In this document: piece after piece, positions 26,365 through 36,556 of the stretch | Layout: each line of letters begins with the position of its first letter | Position numbering within the stretch: position 1 is the stretch's first letter | Source: Pseudevernia furfuracea | Taxonomy: Eukaryota > Ascomycota > Lecanoromycetes > Lecanorales > Parmeliaceae | DNA length: 64,000 nucleotides | Reading direction: 5' to 3' | Assembly (NCBI GenBank): GCA_022315425.1 | Contig: JAIUPT010000022.1 | Span: 540,714 to 604,713, forward strand | Position numbers and translations under genes: made by a program | The notes under the pieces: model-generated | What the model was told of the DNA's origin: nothing | Database searches by the model: none | Seen by the model: only the letters and a program-made list of their open reading frames with translations

Positions 26365-27860
26365 ATTGAAGAATCACTCGAATATCACTTATGTCAAGAC
26401 GCTAGTGAGTATTCTTCGAAAGGGGGTCAAAATTGAATATCGAGGTTCATCTCTCAATCATAGAAACAAGAATCATTTTTCAGCCCTCAGCGCACCTAAT
26501 ATACTAACGACGAACCTTCAGAAACAGCTTCAGTAGAATCGATTGGTCATAATAAATATGAATTTCGAACCCCAATTCGTTTGCTCCCCTCTGGGACTCG
26601 TATCGAAACATGACGACGGTTGAAGACGTATTCACGATTTATTCTTCTCATATGACTATTCAGTCAACGACGACATATTTCAAGCGTGGGGTGCACTAAA
26701 ATATACGATATTCGATGAGACAGTGAACGCACTATTGCAGCAGGGTCGAGAAGCTCGACTAATCAAACGAGATCTCAAGAATACATTTCGACATATCTCG
26801 ATAATCTCTTTAGATCAATGATTGCTAGACTTCCTTTGTGACAATTTCTACTAACTAGAACGTTATCTATCATTCGAACTTCGAACGTTATCGTTTTTAT
26901 TCGACCTGTTCGTCAAGAACGTCAATTGAGTGCTTATTGCGATGTTATATTGATTCGTGATACTTTATTATCTGAACGACTTCTTCGCGATTCTACTCTC
27001 GTGAGTCGATGCAGAGACATATAATCGACAGTTCGACGAGCTGTGCAGCGATTTGAACCTTATAATCAATCACACGAAGAATATTCTTGATATTATAGTC
27101 AATTTTCTGAGAATCGAACTCGATAGTATACTTATGCAGACGAGACTCCCTTCGAACAAGCTCGATCGAGCGAGAAAGACGATAACAGATCTTTTAAAAA
27201 GGGCGACAATTTCGCATCGTGAGCTCGAGTCAGCGATAGAATTTCTATTCTTTACGACGAAAATCGTTATTCTCGAGAGAGTATTCTTGAGAAGACTGTT
27301 CGACGTTATTCGAAGATCGATAACGATTATTCGACTATTTATCGATATGAAAGTCGATCTGCTATAATGAAAGATCTTTCTTAAAGACTAAAATGATCTT
27401 AAACTGCTACGTAACGTCGTCAGTCGACGATTATAATACATTTGAATTAATGTCTCGAAGAAGCTTGACATAAAAGACTATATTCTAAAACACTCTAATC
27501 TTCTATCACACGTTCAGAACGTCTTCAACACACGCGTAATCTCGCGACATACTCGCAAAGATATTCAGTTCAAGAAAATAACAGCTATACTTTATGCAAT
27601 TCGCGTATAGATGAATAGATTATTAGATACTCGCTTAATACTTCACTGTGACAACGAGAACTGCGTTCATGAACTTCGAAAGTTCTTTATTCGTGAACCT
27701 GCGATGATATCGCTTCGAACGATAGCTATGCTGATAGTCAGTCACGATATTCTTCTGATCCCTACATGGATTTCGATCAAGACAAACGAGCTAACGAATG
27801 ATCTTTCTCGTTTTCGATATCGAAAAATTGCTGACAAATATTCATAGCTAAATCATCTAT
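26365..27860 (+). pseudogene. C1 reverse transcriptase-RNase H remnant
   Basis: DIRS-type RT with pieces such as LVSKHDDG, LIKRDLKNTFRHIS and the YLNDFF catalytic box (Asp to Asn) near 26970. The open segment 27053-27367 is the RT C-terminal part, and 27611-27847 is an RNase H-like piece starting LHCDNENCVHELRK. Stops are frequent. Confidence 0.8.
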
Positions 27861-27885
27861 CGAGACATCGATCTATCACTCCGCC

Positions 27886-28908
27886 CCGCTAGGGCGAGAC
27901 CCACCGCGATGATGATACAATCAGATCTCGATGTCGCGAGACCTCGCTCGTCTTCTCTGATGAGGGTTGACACGAAACATTCGCCGAACCTATTCGACGT
28001 CAATCAAGTTCTACAACACTCACTGTGCGATGAATCGCATTTAATTCTTCTTTTCGACGATCTTTCTCTCGTTGAGAACCTGAGTAGCGACCCTGAGTAT
28101 CAGACGAGTTAAGACGAAGTTCATTAAGACATATTTAATCGATGTTAGGTCAGCTTATGTGAATATGGAATTTGAGAACTTGATAGTCTTTCATAGTGCA
28201 TAGCTAAAGAGAGTCGTAGACGATACTCGTCGTTTACGAGACGAAGACGAAACTCGAGAAAGATGTTCAATTACGAAGAATGTTCTTTTACGACTTCTAA
28301 AATACTTTTATAAGATCACTAAGCATAATATAACGATGTAGATAATATTCTATTTCGTCTTTATAATCTTTCTCAGAGTGAGCGAGTTCACATACGAATC
28401 GAAAGATCTTCGCGACGAGGACTTCGATAATTAATTTCTAATACGTCGCCACGTGAGGCTATACGAAGATTATCTCGAATTGACGTTGTCAACATTTAAG
28501 ACGAATCTCTTCAGACAAGGCGTCACGTTGTTCGTATCAGACACGAACGACGAGATATATGTCGTGCGTGCATTGAGATATCTATTTAATAAGTGATCGA
28601 TATCGCTATTCTCGCCCCTCTTCGCGATCGACGAGAGCTTTATTAAAAGAACGATCACTCACAATCTACGTCTAGCATTGAGATTCAGCGATCTTTTAGA
28701 TCACTACTCTGATCATTTCTTTCGTCGAGGGGCAGCTATCACTGCGAGATTAACAGATCTAAGCGAAGACGAAATCAAGCTGTTAGACAGATGAAAATCG
28801 AACTTCTATCGTCTCTATATCAAGACTCACCCAGCCTATATTCTCGCCGCGTCGCGTCGACAACAGCGTGTCATCGATTCATTCCTCGAGAACGAATCGA
28901 ATAACTAG
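27886..28908 (+). pseudogene. C1 tyrosine recombinase remnant
   Basis: Collinear with the C2 recombinase. The catalytic-domain features still visible are FLRVSEF (first Arg), HFFRRGAAITARL (HxxR box) and WKSNFYRLYI near the C-terminus (Tyr region). Several Trp codons are TGA. Confidence 0.78.
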
Positions 28909-28978
28909 TCGTCACCGCGTCCTCTGTTTCTTAGCGCTGGTGCGATCGTTCTCTTCGAGGCCGTTGCTTGAGATTTGA

Positions 28979-29582
28979 GAGTTTTTCTAGCGCTGGGGTA
29001 CGAGAACACGTCTGCTCAGGCCTCTGTTGACTCAGAATCCTAACGTTGAACGGCTTAATCACATCTACGAGTTCTATATAGTCTCATGTTGCTCAGTTGA
29101 GTCTTTGTCACGTGCGAATTAAGGACACTAATTGGCCCGGCTTGACAGGGGGTTAGTGGGCCTTAATCTCGCACTCGCGTATAGCATGTTGATTGCATGC
29201 TATTTTTGAATTTGATAGACGTGTTCTTTGCAGAGGACAGGTCTCATTTGGAAGCAGCATAAGTAGCTGCATTTCATCTGCGTTTGACTCTTCATTCGAA
29301 TTGATCTCTTTCAGAGCAATAGCATTCTTTCGTCTCGCTCACTCACACCTGTTTTTACATGTATTCACGGCGTTTCTACATGTATATAGCTTCGTTTTTC
29401 ACTCCAGGTCTATGCTTCTATAAGCATGGGAGTTTTTCTAGCGCTGGGGTACGAGAACACGCCTGCTCAGGCCTCTGTTGGCTCAGAATCCTGGCGTTGA
29501 ACGGCCCAATCACATCTACGAGTTCTGTATAGCCTCATGTTGCCCAGTTGAGTCTTTGTCACGTGCGAATTAAGGACACTAA
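28979..29582 (+). repeat. C1 right-end repeats B1-A2-B2
   Basis: B1 (28979-29131) directly abuts A2 (29132-29333). A 96-bp spacer follows, then B2 (29430-29582). The B1-A2 junction has the sequence a circular copy would have where the two element ends meet. Confidence 0.87.
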
Positions 29583-32500
29583 CAATTATCTCTTTTTGAA
29601 GAAACTAAACTCCATCATATACTATTCGAATATCAACTCGAACGACTTTAATATTCTCGATGCGGCTGATGATCAAGTTATTAATCTAATCGTCACGGAA
29701 GCTCTCGAATATAGTCTTATAGCTGCGAATTTCGTGAATCTTCTTATTCGAGTCGTCGTAGATTTAGACTACTCTCGTTATTCTTTCGCGAATCGTTCGA
29801 TATTTATTATTTATGAAAAGATTTATTCTCGATCGATTAAGAGCATCGAGGGAAGCGAAGTGCAGTCTTAAGACTATAACATTATTAGTCTCGACTGTGT
29901 GATTAGAAAAGAGTGTGTGACAGTCATTCTGCGAAATGTCTTATATGTGCTCGATATGAGCGTTAATCTTCTCTCGATCGATAAACTTTTAAACTTCGAT
30001 ATCGCTGTCTTCTTTTATAAGATAGAGTACACTCTTATCAAGAACGATCTAAAGCTTATCGATACTCGTAATCGTGATTTCTTCTTTTTGAATCTCTGAT
30101 AGAGTCGAAACAGTGCTTTAATCGTCTATAGTATGTTCTCGAATCTTATTCATTAACTCTGATATGCTCGTATGAGTTATTTGAATTAGAACAATCTAAA
30201 CAAGCTTTTAAATATGATCGTTGAGATGAACTTTATCAAGAACATTGCGAAGAAGTATATCTGCGAATACTATATTATGAAACGTCAGAAGACTGTCTCT
30301 TATGATAGTCTCACAGAGTTAGAAACGTAGTCTAACGAATTTGTTTATAGTGATCTCGTAGAGTCTTTATTCTTTACTAAATTCAATAATTATAGATACT
30401 TTATAATATTTAAGAATGATTTTATCTTCTACTCTGAAGTGTACTGTATTCGTTATAAGAGTGAAACGTTTATCATATTCTTACGTTTCAAAGTCTTTCT
30501 AGAGTCACGAGATTATAAGATCTATCGTATTCGTCTCGACAATGAGAGAGAGTATATGTTTAAGATCTTCTTGAATTATCTTCTTTAGTGCGAAATTAGA
30601 TAGAAGCTCACTGTATTTAGAAATCTCGAAATGAACGAAGCGATCGAACGTTTTGAGTAGATCTTGTTATATAAGATACATTTTATACTGTTAAGTTCTC
30701 AGCTCAATAAGTCTTTCTGATTCGAAATCGTGATTATTATTAATTATTTGATGTTGCGATCTCTTAACGTTCGAATTATTGTAACGTCATTTGAGACTTT
30801 TTATCATCGAAAGCTTATTTTATTTCATCTGCGAACGATTGATTTCATCGTCTATACGTTAAAGCGTATTTAAAAGAAACTCGTGAATAAAAGCGAAAAG
30901 TGTGTTCTTCTGAAATATGAAGAGGAGTTCATTTTTCGTCTATATAATCTCATCAAGAAGAAGATTATTCGAATTAATAATGTTCACTTCGTTGAAAAGC
31001 GTTTCTTGATTGTGAATCTCGAAGAAAAGACGAACGCTTATAAGCTCTCGATCAAGCGATAACGTCTTTATATATTAATATTCGCTGTAGAGAAGACACT
31101 TGATGAATAGCGTATTATTAACATTTCGAAAGACATTGTTTTTATTATGAAGCCCTCAACGACTGTATCTGCATCTGCAATAAATAGATTAAGATCAAAT
31201 TTCTTATGATCAGCTGAAAAGTAGACGTCTATATTAAAGCTCTCGTCTCTCGCACGAGTCGTATTATCGATCGCGTTCGCGCGGGTCTCTCGATCAATTG
31301 CTACATTATTAGCTGTCGAAAGAATAACTCGTTCTCTCACTGTCGTCGAAATGGTTCGCGAAGACCTCGAGTTAAGTGCGATTCAAAGGATACTTCTTGA
31401 TTATCTCGACACTACGATTTCGAATCTACGAGATCTATTATCTGACCCTCTCTCGAGAATATTCGCGACCTTTGCGTTATTAACGAATCATGTTAATAAG
31501 TCGAATATTTTCGAGTCGACGATCTATCAACAGATTATTTTCAATCAACTCTCTCGTATGCACTGAGAGCTCGTCATATAAGACGAATATAAATCTCTTA
31601 TGAATAACAATACTTAATGTCTAATTTAGACGTCTTTAGATATTTATATTCTAAGAGGTCGCTGAGTCTATATCGTGAAGCGAGACCTCGTTGAGAAAGT
31701 CACTCGTTATAAGACTCGTTGAGTGATTCGAGATTTCGAACAACAGAAGAGTCGTAACTATCATAACACGTTCGTCTCAGTGATTAAGTTTATAAGTTAT
31801 AAGACGATCTTTGCTCTGACAGCGACTCTAAACTGGAACGTGAAACAAATAAACGTCAAAATCGTCTTTCTCTACGATAACGTTCAAGAGACGATTTATG
31901 TGCGACAGCTCGATGATTTTAATAAGAACGATATCAAAGTTTATAAGCTGAATAAGACTCTTTATGAACTTAAGCAATCTCTTAGAATTTGATATCAACA
32001 CTTCTCGAAGTATATAAAGAAACTCGAACTAATACTTATCGAATCGAACGAGAGTGTCTTTATAAACGTCAAGAAGAACATTATTGTAGCTCTCTATATG
32101 AACGATATATTAATTATCGATCTTAGTAAAATCGACATTCAGCGCATCAAAAAGGCTCTTAATGACAAGTTTTATATGTTCGACTTGAGATCTTGCGTCT
32201 ATTATTTAGACATAATCGTCAAAAGAGATCGTATCGTCGATATTCTTCGTCTGGGACAAGCAGTCTATGTCACTCGTTTCTTAAAGCATTTTAATTATTG
32301 AAGTCTCAATTTAGTCTCTACGTCTCTGAAAATTAGTCGTAAGCTACAATCTACGAAAGAGGACTATATTATCTCGAGAAAGCTGTGCGAGAACTATTAA
32401 TCTATCGTGAGATCCCTCATATATATCATGTTAAAAACTCGTTCTGATATCGTCTATGCTGTCTCTCTTGTCAGTCGCTATTCAGTCAATTCGACTCAGA

Positions 32501-33513
32501 CACACTAAAATACAGTGATTCGAATCTTTCGATATCTTAGAGACACGATGCACTACGAACTAGTGTACAAAGAATTCCTTTAAGCTCTCATCGAATACAT
32601 CGATTTCGATTGAGCTGACGACTCGACTCGAAGATCTATCTTCGACTATCTATTCAACGTCGATAACGGCGTCATCAGCTGATCATCAAAGCGTCAAGTT
32701 ATCGTCGCGTTATTCACTTACGAAGTCGAGTATATCGATTAAACGTTGATTATTAAAGAAGTTATTTGATTAAAAACTCTTCTTAATCAACTTCTGCGAC
32801 CTCGAGACTCTAATTCGAAGATTATTATAATCTTCGACGACAATTAGAGCGTAATTGCCTTCGTCAAGAACGCTTAGTTTCATGCTCGCATCAAGCACAT
32901 TAACATCGCTCATTATTTCGTGCGTGAAAAAGTCAATGACGACATCGTGAACATACAGTTCGTACTCACGAATAAACAAATAATCGACGATCTCATCAAA
33001 GCCCTCTGTCTCGACAAATTCGTTATCTTTCGCGATGCCCTTAAGGTGAAATTAGTCTCAGAACATTCTCTCAGCGTCAAAGACTAACTCTCAGCGCTCT
33101 TGCTTTTAATCTGAAGTCGTTAATTTCAGAGAAGTGACGCTATTCACCTTGTCTGTGAACGTTAGATCTTTAATTTTCTTTCACTGCTTCTTGTTTCACT
33201 CTCTCATATATTTATCGACCTCGTTTTGATAGAAATTTGATATGCACCAGATCTATTTCAAAGAAAACTTTCAAAAAATCGCCTTTTTTCGAAAAATGAA
33301 AGTTTTGTATAAAGAATCAGAACGGATTTTTATATGTCTTCGAATTTGATATAATCGTTTTCAGAACTTGATTCGAATTTGACATAGTCGTTTTCAGAAC
33401 TTGGTTTCTTCACTTTTGTGAACCGGACTTCGCGCTAACCCGATTGGGGTTTTTTGCGTCGCGAAGTGCGAAAATCGTGTTTTCGCATTTTTGAGTATGC
33501 GAGCGAAGGGGAG

Positions 33514-33635
33514 TGTCAAAATTCGGGTCACGTGACATGGTCACGTGATGCGCTAAGGCGCATTCTCATAGTCGCTCTTTACTCTCGTAGCATTCTATAG
33601 TTAACAACTAAGTGTTCTACCACCTATTCTTGACA
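33514..33635 (+). repeat. A5 3' LTR
   Basis: 122 bp, preceded by the polypurine tract GCGAAGGGGAG. Confidence 0.92.
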
Positions 33636-34982
33636 AAGACGAACGCTTATAAGCTCTCGATCAAGCGACAACGTCTTTATATATGAATATTCGCTATAGA
33701 GAAGACACTTGATAAATAGCGTATTACTAATATTTCGAAAGATATTGCTCTTATTATAAAGTTCTCAACGACTATATCTATATTTATAATAATTGCTCTT
33801 ATTATAAAGTTCTTAACGACTGCATCTGTATCTGCAATAAACAGATCAAGATCAAATTTTTTATGATTAGTTAAAAGATAGACGTCTATATTAAAGCCCT
33901 CGTTTCTCGCACGAGTCGTATTATCGATCGCGTTCGCGCGAGTTTCTCGATTAATTGCTACATTACTAGCTATCGAAGAAATAACTCGTTTTTTCACTAC
34001 CGTCGAAATGATTCGCGAAGATCTCGAGTTAAGTGCGATTCAAAGGGTAATTCTTGATCATCTCGATATTACGATTTCGAATCTACGAGATCTATCATCT
34101 AACTCTCTCTCGAGAACATTCGCGATCTTTACGTTATTGACGAATTATATCAATAAGTCGAATATTTTCGAGTCGACGATCTATTAATAGATTATTTCTA
34201 ATTAACTCTCTCGTATGTACTGAGAGCTCGTTATGTAAGACGAATATAAATCTCTTATAAATAACAATACTTGATATCTGATTTAGACGTCTTTAGATGT
34301 TTATATTTTAAGAGATTGTTAAGTCTATATCGTAAAGCGAGATCTCGCTAAGAAAGTCACTCGTTATAAGACTCGTTAAGTGATTCGAGAATTCGAATAG
34401 TAAAAGAGTCGTGACTATTATAATACGTTCGCTTTAGTGATTAAGCTTATAAGTTATAAGACGATCTTTGTTCTAATAGCGACTCTGAATTAAAACGTGA
34501 AATAAATAAACGTCAAAATCGTCTTTCTTTACGATAACGTTTAAGAAACGATTTATGTGCGACAGTTCGATGATTTTAATAAGAACGACATTAAAGTTTA
34601 TAAGCTAAATAAGACTCTCTATAAACTTAAGTAATTTCTTAGAATTTGATATTAGTACTTCTCGAAGTATATAAAGAAATTCGAATTAATACTCACCGAA
34701 TCGAACGAGAGTGTTTTTATAAATATTAAGAAGAATATTATTATATATAGTTCTTTATATAAACGATATATTAATTATCGATCTTAGCAAAATCGATATT
34801 TAGCGTATCAAAAAGGTTCTTAATAACAAGTTTTATATGTTCGACTTAAGATCTTACGTCTGTTATTTAGACATAATCATTAAAAGAGATCGTATCGTCG
34901 ATATTCTTCGTCTGAGACAAGCAGTCTATGTTACTCGTTTCTTAAAGCATTTTAATTATTAAAGTCTTAATTTAGTCTTTAC
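33636..34982 (+). mobile_element. A6: internal fragment of Copia family A
   Basis: A plus-strand piece equivalent to A1 from about 11125 to 12415 (integrase-RT linker and RT). It is heavily mutated and has no LTR. It carries a local ~54-bp duplication near 33750-33830 (ATTGCTCTTATTATAAAGTT appears twice). It abuts the A5 3' LTR on the left and the A7 3' LTR on the right. Confidence 0.8.
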
Positions 34983-35104
34983 TGTCAAGAATAGGTGATA
35001 GAACACTTAATTGTTAACTGTAAAATGCTACGAGAGTAAAGAGTGACTATGAGAATGCGCCTCAGCGCATCACGTGACCATGTCACGTGACCCGAATTTT
35101 GACA
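34983..35104 (-). repeat. A7 3' LTR
   Basis: A 122-bp reverse-oriented LTR followed by the 3' untranslated end of family A. Confidence 0.9.
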
Positions 35105-35792
35105 CTCAGCTTCGCTCGCATACTCAAAAATACGAAGACACGATTTTCGCACTTCGCGACGCAAAAAACCTCAATCGGGTTAGCGCGAAATCCGGTTCAC
35201 AAAAGTGAAGAAATCAAGTTCTGAAAACGACTATGTCAAATTCGAAGACATATAAAAATTCGTTCTGATACTTCATATAAAACTTACATTTTTCGAAAAA
35301 AGGCGGTTTTTTTAAAAAGTTTTCTTTGAAATAGATCTGATGCATATTCAATTTCTATTAAAACGAGATCGATAAATACATGAGAGAGTGAAACAAGAAG
35401 CAGTGAAAGAAAACTAAAGATCTGACGTTCACAGACAAGGTGAATAACGTCACTTCTCTAAAATTAACGACTTCAGATTAAAAGCAAGAGCGCTGAGAAT
35501 TAGTCTTTGACGCTAAGAAGATGTTCTAAGACTGATTTCATCTCAAGGGCATCGCGAAAGATAACGAATTTGTCGAGACAGAGGGCTTTGATGAGATCGT
35601 CGATTATTTGTTTATTCGTGAATACGAATTGCATGTTCACGATGTCGTTATTAACTTTTTCACGCACGAAATGATGAGCGATATTAATGTGCTTGATGCG
35701 AACATGAAATTGAACGTTCTTGACGAGAGCAATTACGCTCTAATTGTCGTCAAAGATTATGATGATCTTCGAATCAGAGTCTCGGGGTCGCA

Positions 35793-35797
35793 GAAGT
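35793..35797. repeat. Target-site duplication of A8 (left)
   Basis: GAAGT, repeated at 42176-42180 directly after the 3' LTR. Confidence 0.92.
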
Positions 35798-35919
35798 TGT
35801 CAAAATTCGGGTCACGTGACATGGTCACGTGATGCGCTAAGGCGCATCCTCATAGTCGCTCTTTACTCTCGTAGCATTCTATAGTTTACAACTAAGTGTT
35901 CTATCACCTATTCTTGACA
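35798..35919 (+). repeat. A8 5' LTR
   Basis: 122 bp, TGTCAA...TTGACA. It contains TCACGTGACATGGTCACGTGA (positions 35813-35833) followed by the hairpin ATGCGC-TAAG-GCGCAT. Confidence 0.93.
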
Positions 35920-35937
35920 GGTTATGAGCCCGGGCTT
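35920..35937 (+). promoter_or_regulatory. A8 primer-binding site (half-tRNA type)
   Basis: GGTTATGAGCCCGGGCTT immediately follows the LTR. The complement matches an initiator tRNA-Met anticodon arm, suggesting priming by an internally cleaved tRNA as described for Drosophila copia. Confidence 0.6.
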
Positions 35938-36386
35938 GCTCGGCGACTGTTTCACTTATACCCTATGCCTATCAGAGTCACAGTGATCTCTAAGCATCAC
36001 GAGTTCATCGCAATGAACGCCGCGACAGCTATAAGACTCTGTTTTTCAATCTTCTTGAGATGAGCATTGCCCTCTACAAAATGATCGTCTTTGGAATTCG
36101 AGAGGCTGAGAGTCCTATCGCAAATCGACCCTCGACATATCGAATCTAATCGAACGCCGAACGTCGAACTCGTCATACGACCGTGCGATCGAATTTCATT
36201 AAGGTCTCTGAAACATTGTCAGCTTCCCTGCGTGAGACACGCTAAACACGCTCAACGAGAACATTCCCCTCGCGATGTATATCGCTTCAGCGTTGATAAA
36301 GCGTTTACGTGAATCGAATCAATTGTAACGACCCAAGAGACTGGACTTCAGCATCAAATCGTCTAATCACACTTCAGAGTTGATTA

Positions 36387-36508
36387 GTTATCGACAAATC
36401 TCTACTCAGAGCGCGTATACGCCTGTTGAGGGTCAAAACAACAAGGATTTCTTGTTGAGATAGATCTTTCGACTTTATAAGTTCTCTGAAGAAGAGGGCT
36501 GAGACTCA
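36387..36508 (+). repeat. A8 leader unit, 1 x 122 bp
   Basis: A single copy of the unit that is tandemly repeated in A1, A2, A3, A5 and A7. Confidence 0.8.
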
Positions 36509-36556
36509 GTCATCGAATTCTTTTCATCGTCATTCGACTTTATTCTGTCGCCGAAT

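Larger units (their letters stand above)
24696..29582 (+). mobile_element. C1: DIRS/Ngaro-like tyrosine-recombinase retrotransposon, nested in A5
   Basis: Length is 4887 bp with split direct repeats: A1 24696-24897, B1 28979-29131, A2 29132-29333 and B2 29430-29582. It is collinear with C2 at a constant offset of 20348 bp, except for an inverted 520-bp block at 25845-26364. It is inserted in gag-pol of A5 with no target duplication, as expected for tyrosine recombinase integration. C1 has more C-to-T and G-to-A changes than C2. Confidence 0.88.
23130..33087 (+). pseudogene. A5 gag-pol (Copia), inactivated and split by C1
   Basis: The gag part is before 24695. Protease, integrase, RT and RNase H follow after 29583. 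Open pieces include 24097-24324 (gag), 29548-29871 (protease, VVVDLDYSRYSFANRS), 29899-30099, 31351-31566 and 31723-31992 (RT N-terminal half, keeping LNWNVKQINVKIVFLYDNV) and 32098-32301 (YMNDILI box with Asp changed to Asn). The sequence ends at TAA 33085-33087. Many Trp and Gln codons are stops. Confidence 0.87.
22248..33635 (+). mobile_element. A5: full-length Copia family A element carrying nested C1
   Basis: The LTRs at 22248-22369 and 33514-33635 are identical by eye across 122 bp. The primer site (GGTTATGAGCCCGGGC) follows at 22370, and two leader repeats lie at 22838-23081. The coding span 23130-33087 is interrupted by C1 (24696-29582). Subtracting C1's 4887 bp leaves 5071 bp, exactly the span of A1 and A8. 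Left and right flanks are unrelated family A fragments, and no 5-bp duplication is seen. Confidence 0.92.

Noticed and set aside
24696..29582. Tyrosine recombinase as a Starship captain
   Set aside because: It is linked to RT and RNase H inside a 4.9-kb unit with split direct repeats, which defines a DIRS-type retrotransposon; there is no cargo.
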